This document shows positions 1 to 8,283 of a stretch of DNA of 64,000 nt, piece by piece; position 1 is the stretch's first letter; each line of letters begins with the position of its first letter. Both the position numbers and the translations under genes were made by a program. The stretch is from Burkholderia metallica. GTDB lineage: Bacteria; Pseudomonadota; Gammaproteobacteria; Burkholderiales; Burkholderiaceae. The notes beneath the pieces are model-generated. The model was not told the origin of the DNA, searched no databases, and saw nothing but the letters and a program-made list of their open reading frames with translations. The stretch lies in the NCBI RefSeq assembly GCF_902832845.1, contig NZ_CADFDB010000016.1, positions 1 to 64,000 on the forward strand, given 5' to 3'.

Positions 1-84
1 AGACCAGGACGTTGATAGGTCAGGTGTGTAAGCGCAGTAATGCGTTCAGCTAACTGATACTAATTGCCCGTAAGGCTTGATCCT
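1..84 (+). rRNA. 23S ribosomal RNA, 3' end (partial)
   Basis: The window opens inside a 23S rRNA gene. The stretch running through 'ctgatactaattgcccgtaa' and ending near 'ggcttgatcct' lines up with the conserved 3' end of bacterial 23S rRNA (E. coli ends GGCTTAACCTT). The 3' boundary at about base 84 is by analogy and may be off by a few bases. The 5S gene follows 130 bases later on the same strand, so this is the distal part of an rrn operon. Confidence 0.93.
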
Positions 85-215
85 ATAACAAGTCTGTCTC
101 GCGCTGAGAACAGCGCGTCGGACTGGTTGGATTCTCGTGTGTGATACACACAACTCAAAATTACTGCTTCTTCCCAGATTGGTTCTGTTGGCCACGCCAG
201 CAGAACAACCCTCTT

Positions 216-331
216 TGCCTGATGACCATAGCGAGTCGGTCCCACCCCTTCCCATCCCGAACAGGACCGTGAAACGACTCTACGCCGATGATAGTGCGGA
301 TTCCCGTGTGAAAGTAGGTAATCGTCAGGCT
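216..331 (+). rRNA. 5S ribosomal RNA
   Basis: A 5S rRNA of about 116 nt. It starts at 'tgcctgatgacc' and ends at 'gtcaggct', and these ends pair to form helix I. Internal 5S hallmarks are present, including 'tcccatcccgaac', 'gtgaaacg', 'cgccgatgatagt' and 'aaagtagg'. It lies in the usual place after 23S, and a strong terminator follows within 15 bases. Confidence 0.95.
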
Positions 332-344
332 CCCTAAGCCAAGA

Positions 345-371
345 ACCCCCGCCCGAAAGGCGGGGGTTTTT
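345..371 (+). terminator. rRNA operon intrinsic terminator
   Basis: The hairpin CCCCCGCC-cgaaa-GGCGGGGG is followed by a run of five T residues directly downstream of 5S. This is a textbook intrinsic terminator ending the rrn transcript. Confidence 0.93.
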
Positions 372-376
372 GCATT

Positions 377-794
377 TCAGCGGCGGAAATGCATGCGCAC
401 GTGTTGGTCGATGCAATCTGCTATGCCGCGTCCTGAATGTGGAATCAGTTTGTGGTGGTGACGGTCCAGCTTTTCGATCGTTCGCCGTTGCGCCGAGCGC
501 CCTCTCGGATAGTCGGCCACGCTGACACCTGACGTCATCGACCAGGAGCAGACAATGACAATCTTCTTGGCCGCCCAGTTCGCGACGAAGGCCTTGGCCC
601 GGTCGGTGGCACCCGACCAGTGTTGTTGTGATTGTCAATGACGTTGTAAAGACAGACGATGGGCGGAGTTCGCCGAAAATGCCGGTGAATGATTCATGCC
701 GACACAGGGTTTCCTTCACCGCGCCCCTCTTTCGACGCATTGCGTCGACCCTGCTGACAAACGTCAGTCGGCTCGCGCAGACGAAATTCGTCAT
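377..794 (-). pseudogene. Possible decayed coding region after the rrn operon
   Basis: No intact gene is visible between the rrn terminator and 948. On the minus strand, the frame ending at a TGA at 377-379 stays open to about 632 and has ordinary protein composition (DRAKAFVANWAAKKIVIV, then GRGIADCIDQHV). Upstream of that, coding-like sequence continues only in the other two minus frames (LYNVIDNHN near 630-650, and a start-like MTNFVCASRLTF at 794). This pattern would suit an old gene broken by one or two frameshifts. I recognise no family. The alternative is chance open frame in high-GC DNA. Confidence 0.25.
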
Positions 795-947
795 AGAAAT
801 CTATGCGCATAAAGTCCATTCGCGCGACAAGCCCGCAGAGCAGGGTGCAAGTCCTTCGGGGTAATATCGCGATTCGTCCCGATTCCCGGCGCTTCCAGAG
901 ACCCCCGGGCGGTCGGTATCCTCCGTATTCCGTCTCCCGCACCGTTC

Positions 948-2372
948 ATGACTGACAGCCCCGTTCAAGGTGGTCGGACGACCGACTTCTTGCCGTATCT
1001 CGTCGCCGCGACGTTCTTCATGGAGTACCTCGATACGACCGTGATAGCGACTGCGCTGCCGCAAATGGCGCGCTCGTTCGGCGTCGGGCCGAACGCGCTG
1101 AGCCTCGGGATGACGGCCTACATGCTGGCGCTCGCCGTATTCATCCCGATCAGCGGCTGGATTGCCGACCGTTATGGCTCGCGGACGGTGTTCGCCAGCG
1201 CGATCGTCGTCTTCACCGGCGCGTCGATACTGTGCGGGTTATCCGAGGGTGTCGTGTCGTTTACGGCTGCGCGTCTGCTGCAAGGCGTCGGCGGGGCGAT
1301 GATGGTCCCGGTCGGGCGCATGATCGTCGTTCGCAGCACCGAGAAGGCGAAGCTGATGCGGGCGATTGCGACGATCACGTGGCCGGGCATCGTCGCGCCC
1401 GTCGTCGGGCCGCCGATCGGCGGCTTCATCACCACCTATGCGTCATGGCGATGGATCTTCCTGCTGAACGTCCCGTTCGGCCTTGCCGCACTGGTCTGCA
1501 CCTGGCTGATCGTCCGGAACACGCGGGCCGACGAGCAACGGCCGCTCGATTGGGTCGGTTTCGTGCTCGCAGGGGGCGCGCTGACCTGTCTGCTGATCGG
1601 CACCGAAGCGGCCGGCCAGCAGGACGTTCACTTCACGCGCGCGGCTCTTCTGGTGGGCGCGAGTGTGCTGTTCGGTATCGTCGCGTGGTGGCATGCGCGA
1701 CGTTGCGCGCATCCGCTGCTCGATTTCACGACGTTGAAGGTGCCGACGTTCTCCGTGACGGTGGTCACCGGTTCGATCACGCGGATGGCCATCAATGCCG
1801 TGCCGTACCTGCTGCCGCTGCTGTTCCAGATCGGCTTCGGGTTGTCGCCGTTCCAGTCCGGCCTGCTGCTGCTGGCGAGCGCGCTCGGCAATCTCGGGAT
1901 GAAGGCGGGAACGTCGTGGATTCTCGATCGCTTCGGCTTTCGGCGCGTTGCGCTCGTCGACGTGACGATGGTCGGCCTTTTCACGATCGCGTGTGGCTGG
2001 CTGACTGCGTCGACGCCGTTGGCGATCACGCTGTTCGTCGTATTCGTCTATGGGCTGACCCGATCGATGCAGTTCACGACACTCGCGACGCTGGCCTATG
2101 CGGATATCCCGGCTCAGCAGACGAGCGCAGCCAGCACGCTCTGGAGCGCGGCGCAGCAGATGACGATCGGGATGGGCATCGCGTTCGGGGCGTTGTCGCT
2201 GCGACTCGCGGCGTTGGTGCGTGGCGATGCGGCCGGCATGCACTACGTGCTTGACGATTTCCGCTGGGCGTTCGTCGCGGCGGGCGTGCTCGCGTTGCTG
2301 ACGTTGCCGGGCTACGCACGTCTTGCCTCCGATGCGGGCGACCGGCTGCGGGCAAATGTCGCGCGCGGATAG
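948..2372 (+). CDS. DHA2-type MFS transporter (EmrB/QacA-like exporter)
   Basis: Proton-driven inner-membrane exporter, 474 aa. Near residues 28-38 it has the DHA2 signature around LDTTVIATALP. The MFS motif A follows at about 69-80 (GWIADRYGSR), and a motif-C-like glycine/proline stretch lies near 143-157 (GIVAPVVGPPIGGFI), as in drug:H+ antiporters. Hydrophobic segments run the full length, and about 14 spans would be usual for DHA2 at this size. The ATG at 948 has no convincing Shine-Dalgarno, so initiation may be weak or a little different. It appears to stand alone, with no HlyD-type adaptor or adjacent regulator. The substrate cannot be predicted; detoxification or antibiotic export is the family norm. 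Confidence 0.88.
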   Translation: MTDSPVQGGRTTDFLPYLVAATFFMEYLDTTVIATALPQMARSFGVGPNALSLGMTAYMLALAVFIPISGWIADRYGSRTVFASAIVVFTGASILCGLSEGVVSFTAARLLQGVGGAMMVPVGRMIVVRSTEKAKLMRAIATITWPGIVAPVVGPPIGGFITTYASWRWIFLLNVPFGLAALVCTWLIVRNTRADEQRPLDWVGFVLAGGALTCLLIGTEAAGQQDVHFTRAALLVGASVLFGIVAWWHARRCAHPLLDFTTLKVPTFSVTVVTGSITRMAINAVPYLLPLLFQIGFGLSPFQSGLLLLASALGNLGMKAGTSWILDRFGFRRVALVDVTMVGLFTIACGWLTASTPLAITLFVVFVYGLTRSMQFTTLATLAYADIPAQQTSAASTLWSAAQQMTIGMGIAFGALSLRLAALVRGDAAGMHYVLDDFRWAFVAAGVLALLTLPGYARLASDAGDRLRANVARG

Positions 2373-2645
2373 GCCGGGGTTCACGTCGATTTTGTGCTGC
2401 GACAGGTGAATGTTTCGGCTCGACGTCACTTGCCTGAAACGTGGATCCGTCGTGCGGCGATGCTCCGAAGGGAAGCGGAAACGGCTATCTGTCACAGCGG
2501 GGGAGTGAACTGATCGCGTAATGATGTCTATCCGCGAAGCGTCCTGATCGATCACGCGATTGGCACGTCGGATGTGCAGTTCTTCTCGCTCGAATCCGCC
2601 GGTGTGACGGATGGCATCACAGCGTCGTGCTCGTCCCGATCACCG

Positions 2646-3389
2646 TCACTGTGCGTCATGGAAAATGATGCCGACCGTATGGCGGTGGCCGCTCCGGATC
2701 CGGCTGACACCGTGGCGCAGTGTGACGCGATAGACGCCCCGCGTTCCCTGCACGGGCCTGCCATGGACGGCGAAGATGACGGCGTCGCCTTGTGTCAGCG
2801 GCACGACTTCCGCACGCGACTGCATGCGCGGCCGTTGTTCGGTCAGGACGAATTCGCCGCCGGTAAAATCGCGGCCCGGCTCCGACAGCAGGATCGCGAC
2901 CTGGAGCGGGAACACATGCTCCCCGTACAGGTCTTGGTGGAGGCAGTTGTAGTCGTCGGGACCGTATTGCAGGATCAGTGGTGTCGGTCGCGTCTGTCCT
3001 GCCGCGTGGCAGCGGTCGACGAACGTCGCGTGGTCCGCCGGATAGCGGACGTCCATCCCGAGTGCCTGGTTCCAGCGATTCGCGATCGGCGCGAGGTGCG
3101 GGTAGAGCGTCGCACGCAGCTCGGCGATGACAGCCGGCAGCGGGTACGCGAAATACTTGTATTCGCCTCGGCCAAACCCGTGTCGCGCCATCACGACGCG
3201 CGAACGATAGAGCGCATCGCGCGGATAGAGCGACGCGAGCGCCGCGCACTCGCTTGCCGACATCAGGCCCGGCACGCGCGCGCATCCGTAGCGATCGAGA
3301 TCGGTAGCGACGGTCGTCCAGTCGATCGTGTCGACGCGTTGCGCAATATCGAGCGATTCGACGGCAGGTTGCAGGTCGGCTATGTTCAC
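2646..3389 (-). CDS. 2OG-Fe(II) oxygenase family protein
   Basis: Cytoplasmic non-haem iron dioxygenase, 247 aa. The iron triad looks intact: H151-x-D153 (CLHQDLYG) and a distal His at about 226. A basic pair at 235-236 (RSGHRHTVGIIFHD) is suited to bind the 2-oxoglutarate carboxylate. The fold order, HxD then 'FTGGEF' then a C-terminal RHGVSR block, resembles prolyl-hydroxylase-like or AlkB-neighbour oxygenases. The start is a GTG at 3389. Its GTGA overlaps the stop of a short upstream in-frame peptide, which looks like the end of a lost partner gene. The substrate is unknown. Confidence 0.82.
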   Translation of the reverse strand: MNIADLQPAVESLDIAQRVDTIDWTTVATDLDRYGCARVPGLMSASECAALASLYPRDALYRSRVVMARHGFGRGEYKYFAYPLPAVIAELRATLYPHLAPIANRWNQALGMDVRYPADHATFVDRCHAAGQTRPTPLILQYGPDDYNCLHQDLYGEHVFPLQVAILLSEPGRDFTGGEFVLTEQRPRMQSRAEVVPLTQGDAVIFAVHGRPVQGTRGVYRVTLRHGVSRIRSGHRHTVGIIFHDAQ

Positions 3390-3502
3390 GGGCGTACCTC
3401 GTTCGTCAGCGATGGGGCGCCGTGCAGTCGTGCAACCGTGCGAAATGCTTCGGCCACGTCGTCTGCGCGGTTGAGCCTACGGTAAGTGTCGATGAGCCCA
3501 GT
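3386..3502 (-). pseudogene. TPR-like coding remnant upstream of the oxygenase
   Basis: In a second minus-strand frame, about 38 codons run from just after a TAG at 3503-3505 to the TGA at 3386-3388. They encode a helix-rich peptide (LIDTYRRLNRADDVAEAF, then RTVARLHGAPSL) that looks like the C-terminal end of a tetratricopeptide-type protein. Its stop overlaps the oxygenase GTG start (GTGA), the classic arrangement of translationally coupled genes. No start or longer open frame exists, so I read it as the tail of a gene whose body was deleted. The family assignment is tentative. Confidence 0.4.
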
Positions 3503-3764
3503 CTACGGATGTCCACGCACCGGCGCGCTCCAGATCTTGCGCTTCAATTCGGGAAAAGAAGACGGTGAGTGCTCGTGATGGCACGGGCGCACCGGATGCT
3601 TCGACGCGTCGAGGTGGAGAAGCAGAGAAGCATGGGCCGCGTAGTCCCGAGATGCCGCTCAAGTTTGAACGGCGGAAAGGCGGAAAGGCGAGAAAGGCGA
3701 GGTCGAATCTTCTGCGTCAGGCAGCAAGCAGCCGGCTCTCGCCGGCCACCCGCCGCGTCACCGG
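3503..3764. other. Non-coding gap between oxygenase remnant and pit
   Basis: Together with the remnant, the gap 3390-3764 contains no convincing gene. The only structure seen is a short purine-rich imperfect tandem repeat at about 3671-3702 (ggcggaaa twice, then aggcgagaa-type units). No terminator with a clear T-tract was found for the converging minus-strand transcripts. Confidence 0.5.
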
Positions 3765-5357
3765 TCACGCCAGCGACCGGAACAACCAATAAAGCGCGCC
3801 GGCGAGTACGATCGACGCCGGCAGCGTCAGCACCCATGCCAGCACGAGGCTGCGCACCGTCCCCCATTGCAGGCCCGATCCGTTCGCCGCCATCGTGCCC
3901 GCGACGCCCGACGACAGCACGTGCGTTGTCGACACGGGCAATCCGTACACGTCGGCCGCGCCGATCGTGAGCATCGCGACGAGTTCGGCCGACGCCCCCT
4001 GTCCGTACGTCAGATGCTGCTTGCCGATTTTCTCGCCGACGGTCACGACGATCCGCTTCCAGCCGACCATCGTGCCGAGGCCCAGCGCGATCGCGACCGC
4101 CACCTTCACCCACGTCGGAATGAACTTTGTCGCATGGTCGAGCTGCTTGCGATAGTTGTCGATCGCGAGCTTGTCGTCGGCTGCGAACGCGGGCTGTCCG
4201 GATTTCTCGATCAGGCGGATGGCTTCGGAGACCAGATACATCGTGTTGCGCACGTTGTCGACGTCGCGTTGCGGCACGGCCGCCATCGAGCCCGACGCGC
4301 CGACCGCGGTCGCGAGCGACGTGGACAACTGCGCGACGGCAGGAATCACGGCCGGCGTCAGTTCGCGATGCTGTACGTAGCGCTCGACGTCGATGCGCGG
4401 GTTCGCGGACGGTGCGACGCCGTTCGTGTACTTCCCGAACGTCGCGGCGGCCTGGTTCGCGACCGCCACGAAGGTCTGCGTTTCGGCCGGCGTGACGGCC
4501 TTGTTCAGCGCATACGCGGTCGGCACCGTGCCGATCAGGATCAGCATGATGAGGCCCATCCCTTTCTGGCCGTCGTTCGAGCCGTGTGCGAACGACACGC
4601 CCGTGCAGGTCAGGATCAGCAGGCAGCGAATCCAGAACGGCGGCGGCTGGTCCTTCGGCGGCTCCTTGTACAGCTCCGGAATCCGCACGAGGTTTTTCAG
4701 CACGAGCAGCAGCAGTGCCGCGCACAGGAAGCCGACGATCGGCGAGAACAGCAGCGACTTGCCGACGCCGAGCGCCTGGCCCCAGTCGACGCCGCTCGTG
4801 CCGGACGGCCCGTGCATCAGCTGGTTCATCAGCCCGACGCCGATGATCGATCCGATCAGCGTATGCGAGCTCGACGACGGCAACCCGAAATACCAGGTCG
4901 CGAGGTTCCAGACGATCGCGGCGATCAGCAGTGCGAACACCATCGCGAAGCCCGAGCCGCTGCCGACCTGCAGGATCAGCTCGACCGGCAGCAGTTGCAG
5001 GATGCCGAATGCGACTGCGCCGCTCGAGACCATCACGCCGAGGAAGTTCCACATGCCCGACCAGATCACCGCGACGTTCGGCGTCAGCGAGTGCGTGTAG
5101 ATTACGGTGGCGACGGCGTTCGCGGTGTCGTGGAAGCCGTTGACGAATTCGAAGCCGAGCGCGATCAGCAATGCCGCGCCGAGCAACAGGTACGGGAACA
5201 GCTTGGCGTCGCGGACCGGCGACAGGTCGTCGATCAGGTGCGTGGCGATATAGACGGCGCCGAGCACGAGCACCAGCAGGAACACGGCATAGCCGATCTG
5301 CCGGGTGCGTTCGACGGAGCCCGATTGGTTCGGTGCGGACGAAGCAGGTTGATTCAT
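3765..5357 (-). CDS. pit: Pit-family inorganic phosphate transporter
   Basis: Low-affinity, ion-coupled phosphate permease of the inner membrane, 530 aa, about the size of E. coli PitA. Both PiT signature repeats are present. The N-terminal one is near residues 69-84 (FEFVNGFHDTANAVAT) and the C-terminal one is near 465-485 (VYGLPVSTTHVLSSG). A third conserved patch, HGSNDGQKGMG, lies mid-protein, and a hydrophilic loop of about 100 residues separates two membrane halves, as in the family. The ATG at 5357 has a GAGAC Shine-Dalgarno upstream. No adjacent DUF47/PhoU-like gene is present, unlike many pit loci, so it is probably expressed alone. Confidence 0.93.
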   Translation of the reverse strand: MNQPASSAPNQSGSVERTRQIGYAVFLLVLVLGAVYIATHLIDDLSPVRDAKLFPYLLLGAALLIALGFEFVNGFHDTANAVATVIYTHSLTPNVAVIWSGMWNFLGVMVSSGAVAFGILQLLPVELILQVGSGSGFAMVFALLIAAIVWNLATWYFGLPSSSSHTLIGSIIGVGLMNQLMHGPSGTSGVDWGQALGVGKSLLFSPIVGFLCAALLLLVLKNLVRIPELYKEPPKDQPPPFWIRCLLILTCTGVSFAHGSNDGQKGMGLIMLILIGTVPTAYALNKAVTPAETQTFVAVANQAAATFGKYTNGVAPSANPRIDVERYVQHRELTPAVIPAVAQLSTSLATAVGASGSMAAVPQRDVDNVRNTMYLVSEAIRLIEKSGQPAFAADDKLAIDNYRKQLDHATKFIPTWVKVAVAIALGLGTMVGWKRIVVTVGEKIGKQHLTYGQGASAELVAMLTIGAADVYGLPVSTTHVLSSGVAGTMAANGSGLQWGTVRSLVLAWVLTLPASIVLAGALYWLFRSLA

Positions 5358-5498
5358 GACGGCGTCTCGTAAGGGAATCGCGTCCGATCCTAGCTGCGGC
5401 TCGCAGTCAGTTTGATGACAGTCGGGACCACGAACGGTATGCCTTACAGATGTGTAAGGTACTCGGCGATGCGCTCACACAGTGAGCGCAAAGGCGGC

Positions 5499-6083
5499 TT
5501 ACGCGTCGCTGTCGCGCCGGTCGTCGTCCGGTGTGGCCCACGTCCAGCCATCCGGTGACGCAGTGAACGTCGTGCACGACATCGGCGCAACGTCGACGCG
5601 CATGGCCGCGCGCGGCTCCATGCGCCGCACATGCGCGATGGCCGCACGGACGATCGGCGCATGCGTGATCGCGACGACGTCGCGACCGCGCGGCAGTGCG
5701 TCCAACCATGCGCCGATCCGCTGCACGGCGGCGTCGAACGATTCGCCGCGATGCGGCGACGCGGACGGATCGCCGATCCATGCGGCCAGTGGGTCCGGCA
5801 AATCGCGTGCGAGATCGTGCAGCCGCTTGCCGCGCCAGTGTCCGTAGTCGAGGTCGCGCAGCGCGTCGTCGACGCCGGCGTGCAGCCCGAGCGCATCGAC
5901 GGTCTGCATCGCACAGCGGGCCGGACTGCACAGCACCAGCGAGCGGGAGGCGCCCGTCCACCGGTCGCGCGATGCAGCGGCTTCGGCGAGCCCGTGCGCA
6001 TCGAGCGGATCGTCGTCGGGAAACGTGCCGGTGCGCATCGCGCGGGTCGATGCGTGTGCGATCAGGCGCAGCGTGGCGTGCAT
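5499..6083 (-). CDS. Histidine phosphatase family protein beside cbtBA
   Basis: 194-aa member of the histidine phosphatase (CobC/phosphoglycerate mutase) clan. The second catalytic His (AITHAPIVR, H141), the DLDYGHWRG block (77-85) and the HRGES block (111-115) are conserved. The N-terminal signature is altered: the usual R-H-G is replaced by LIAHAST, keeping the nucleophile His at 10 but losing the Arg and Gly. It is divergent from the cobalamin-riboswitch cbtBA operon, which suggests a role near B12 metabolism such as alpha-ribazole-phosphate dephosphorylation. The altered signature makes the substrate uncertain. Confidence 0.75.
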   Translation of the reverse strand: MHATLRLIAHASTRAMRTGTFPDDDPLDAHGLAEAAASRDRWTGASRSLVLCSPARCAMQTVDALGLHAGVDDALRDLDYGHWRGKRLHDLARDLPDPLAAWIGDPSASPHRGESFDAAVQRIGAWLDALPRGRDVVAITHAPIVRAAIAHVRRMEPRAAMRVDVAPMSCTTFTASPDGWTWATPDDDRRDSDA

Positions 6084-6149
6084 GTTCGTGTCGGTGTTCG
6101 GATGATCCGGGACGGACGCACCAGTCCCCCTGCCGCCGCTTCAATACGC

Positions 6150-6302
6150 GAACGTTCGCGCGTACAATTCGCCCGATACGAAACGCGGAAGCCGGTGCAA
6201 ATCCGGCGCGGTCGCGCCACTGTAACCGGTGATCGATGATCCCGGAAGCCAGACCTGCCTTCGTACCCATCCAACATTTGTCGGGGCGCGATACCCCTGA
6301 GG
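6150..6302 (+). promoter_or_regulatory. Cobalamin (B12) riboswitch upstream of cbtB
   Basis: The conserved cobalamin aptamer core is clear: 'gcggaagccggtgcaaatcc' (from 6185), then the B12 box GCGCCACTGTAACCGG and 'ggaagccagacctgcc'. The closing stem pairs TACGAA (6177-6182) with TTCGTA (6260-6265). Downstream, a GGGG/CCCC hairpin (6283-6286 with 6294-6297) sits directly before the AGG Shine-Dalgarno of cbtB (6300-6302), a likely expression platform acting on translation. The family expectation is that B12 binding turns cobalt uptake off. Confidence 0.95.
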
Positions 6303-6309
6303 TGCATCC

Positions 6310-6519
6310 ATGAGCGAAGCAGTGCTGAAGCCGGCGGTCGTGCCGGCCCCCATCCCCGTCCGCGAACTGTTGCCGTGGGCTGTTTTCGTCGGCCTGATCC
6401 TGTTGCTCGCGCTTTATTTCGTCGGCGCGGAACAAGGCGCGACGTCGCTCGTGCCGGGCATGTACGTTCACGAATTCGTTCACGACGGCCGCCATCTGCT
6501 CGGCTTTCCCTGCCACTGA
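6310..6519 (+). CDS. cbtB: CbtB cobalt transporter small subunit
   Basis: 69-aa small subunit of the CbtAB cobalt importer. It has one membrane span at about residues 21-39. The C-terminal tail is rich in His and Cys (HEFVHDGRHLLGFPCH, residues 54-69), which is the CbtB family hallmark and the presumed Co2+ ligand site. It begins 8 bases after an AGG Shine-Dalgarno, directly downstream of the cobalamin riboswitch, and its stop lies 13 bases before cbtA. The two genes form a B12-regulated operon supplying cobalt for corrin synthesis. Confidence 0.93.
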   Translation: MSEAVLKPAVVPAPIPVRELLPWAVFVGLILLLALYFVGAEQGATSLVPGMYVHEFVHDGRHLLGFPCH

Positions 6520-6532
6520 CACGGAGCATACG

Positions 6533-7255
6533 ATGGTCGGAAAGCTGCTCATGCGCGGGATGCTCGCAGGCATCGCCGCCGGTCTTCTCACGTTCGGTTT
6601 CGCCAGAATCGTCGGCGAGCCGCAAGTCGATCAGGCCATCTCCTTCGAGGAAAAGCTCGATGCCGCCAAGGGCGACGCACCGGAGCCCGAACTGGTCAGC
6701 CGCCACACGCAGGCCGGTCTCGGTCTGCTGACGGGCGTCGTGACCTACGGCGCGGCGTTCGGCGGGCTGTTCTCGCTGGTCTTCGCGTTTGCGTACGGGC
6801 GCGGCAGCCGCCTGCCGGCACGTCCGCTCGCCGCGTGGCTCGCGGTGGCCGCGTTCGTCGCGCTCGTGATCGTCCCGAACATCAAATACCCGGCCAATCC
6901 GCCGTCGGTCGGCGACCCCGACACGATCGGCTATCGCACCGGCCTGTTCTTCCTGATGATCGCGATTTCGATCGCGACGATGGTGTTCTCGGTGAGCGTC
7001 CGCCGCCATCTGCTGGCGAAGCTCGGGCAATGGAACGCGTCGATCGTCGCGGGGCTCGTGTTCATCGTGATCATCGCAGCCGTGCAGTTCGGGCTGCCGT
7101 CGATCAACGAAGTGCCGGCCGCGTTCCCGGCCGACGTGCTGTGGAAGTTCCGCGTGGCGGCCATCGGCATGCAGGTGATCATGTGGACGACGATCGGCCT
7201 GCTGTTCGGTGCATGGGTCGCGCGCGGCGAACGCATCGGCGCGCGCGCCGCCTGA
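6533..7255 (+). CDS. cbtA: CbtA cobalt transporter membrane subunit
   Basis: 240-aa integral membrane protein with five or six hydrophobic segments, the expected size and profile of the CbtA cobalt transporter subunit. It starts at an ATG with a GGAG Shine-Dalgarno in the short gap after cbtB. The N-terminal membrane region is followed by a soluble loop (about residues 35-60) and an alternating membrane pattern. It is the second gene of the riboswitch-controlled cbtBA operon and converges on metR with only 22 bases between the stops, leaving little room for a separate terminator. Confidence 0.9.
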   Translation: MVGKLLMRGMLAGIAAGLLTFGFARIVGEPQVDQAISFEEKLDAAKGDAPEPELVSRHTQAGLGLLTGVVTYGAAFGGLFSLVFAFAYGRGSRLPARPLAAWLAVAAFVALVIVPNIKYPANPPSVGDPDTIGYRTGLFFLMIAISIATMVFSVSVRRHLLAKLGQWNASIVAGLVFIVIIAAVQFGLPSINEVPAAFPADVLWKFRVAAIGMQVIMWTTIGLLFGAWVARGERIGARAA

Positions 7256-7277
7256 CGCGCATGGGCTCGGAGCGCGG

Positions 7278-8186
7278 CTAGCGCAGCATGCGCGGCGTGC
7301 TCGCCGTCGACTCGCGCGCCAGGGCGACGAACGCGGCGAGATAGTCGATCGACGCATCCGCTTCGCGGATGCCGAGGAAGATCTGCTTCGCGATTCCCTT
7401 TTTGCCGAGCTTGACCGGCACGACCGGCATCCGGTCCGCGTATTCGTCGGCCAGCCATCTCGGCAGTGCGGCCACGCCGCGCCCGCTCGCCACCATCTGC
7501 AACATGATGTCGGTCGTCTCGATCGACTTGTGCCGCCGCGGCACGATGCCGGCCGGCGTCAGGAACTGGTTGTAGATGTCGAGCCGGTCGGTTTCGACCG
7601 GGTAGGTGATCAGGATCTCGTCGGTCAGTTGCTCGGGCGTCACGTAGTCGGCATTCGCGAACCGGTGCGAATCGGCGACCACCAGTACCTGCTCGTAGTC
7701 GAACACAGGGTCGAAGCGCAGGCCCGGCTTGTTCAGCGGATCGGGCGTCACGAGCACGTCGATGTCGAAACCGATCAGCGCCCCGATGCCGCCGAACTGG
7801 AAGCGCTGTTTCACGTCGACGTCGACATCGGGCCAGCGCGACAGGTACGGCGACACGACCTTCAGCAGCCACTGGTAGCACGGGTGGCACTCCATCCCGA
7901 TGCGCAGCGTGCCGCGCTGCCCCTTTGCGTACTGCTTCATCCGCTCTTCCGCGAGCTCGAACTGCGGCAGCAGCCGGTTCGCCAGTTTCAGCAGATACTG
8001 CCCGCCCTGCGTGAGCCGCAGGCCGCGACCTTCCCGGTCCCAGATCGGCGTACCGAGCTGCTGCTCGATTTTCCGGACGGTATGGCTGAGTGCCGACTGC
8101 GTGAGATGCAGCGTATTGGCGGCCGCGGTCATCGAGCCCTGGCGCTCGACCTCACGAATGACGACGAGATGGAATCGTTCCAGCAT
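7278..8186 (-). CDS. metR: MetR-type LysR transcriptional regulator
   Basis: 302-aa LysR-family activator resembling E. coli MetR, the homocysteine-responsive regulator of metE and metH. The N-terminal winged helix-turn-helix (about 1-60) includes SMTAAANTLHLTQSALSHTV. The effector domain carries MetR-typical blocks: ECHPCYQWL near residue 100, ITYPVETDRLDIYNQFL, and MVASGRGVAALPRWL. It is transcribed away from a decayed metE across an intergenic region with a clear inverted repeat. Because its classical neighbouring target is dead, it presumably acts on unlinked methionine genes such as metH. Confidence 0.88.
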   Translation of the reverse strand: MLERFHLVVIREVERQGSMTAAANTLHLTQSALSHTVRKIEQQLGTPIWDREGRGLRLTQGGQYLLKLANRLLPQFELAEERMKQYAKGQRGTLRIGMECHPCYQWLLKVVSPYLSRWPDVDVDVKQRFQFGGIGALIGFDIDVLVTPDPLNKPGLRFDPVFDYEQVLVVADSHRFANADYVTPEQLTDEILITYPVETDRLDIYNQFLTPAGIVPRRHKSIETTDIMLQMVASGRGVAALPRWLADEYADRMPVVPVKLGKKGIAKQIFLGIREADASIDYLAAFVALARESTASTPRMLR

Positions 8187-8232
8187 GGATAGGGGGCCGC
8201 GATAGACGCATGAGCCACATTAATGGATGAAC

Positions 8233-8253
8233 GAAATAATGCCATTTTATTTC
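8233..8253. promoter_or_regulatory. Candidate MetR operator between metR and the metE remnant
   Basis: A perfect inverted repeat GAAATAA-tgccatt-TTATTTC lies 47 bases upstream of the metR start, flanked by TGAA and TTCA-like sequence. LysR-type operators are commonly interrupted dyads of this size, and the published MetR consensus is TGAAN5TTCA. The match to that consensus is only partial. The site would serve metR autoregulation and, originally, metE activation. Confidence 0.45.
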
Positions 8254-8283
8254 ATGATTTGACATCCTTATGGTGGCTGCCGG

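Noticed and set aside
820-870. 'gcagggtgcaagtccttcgggg' looked like part of a cobalamin riboswitch
   Set aside because: It lacks the B12 box and the paired closing stem, unlike the real riboswitch at 6150-6302.
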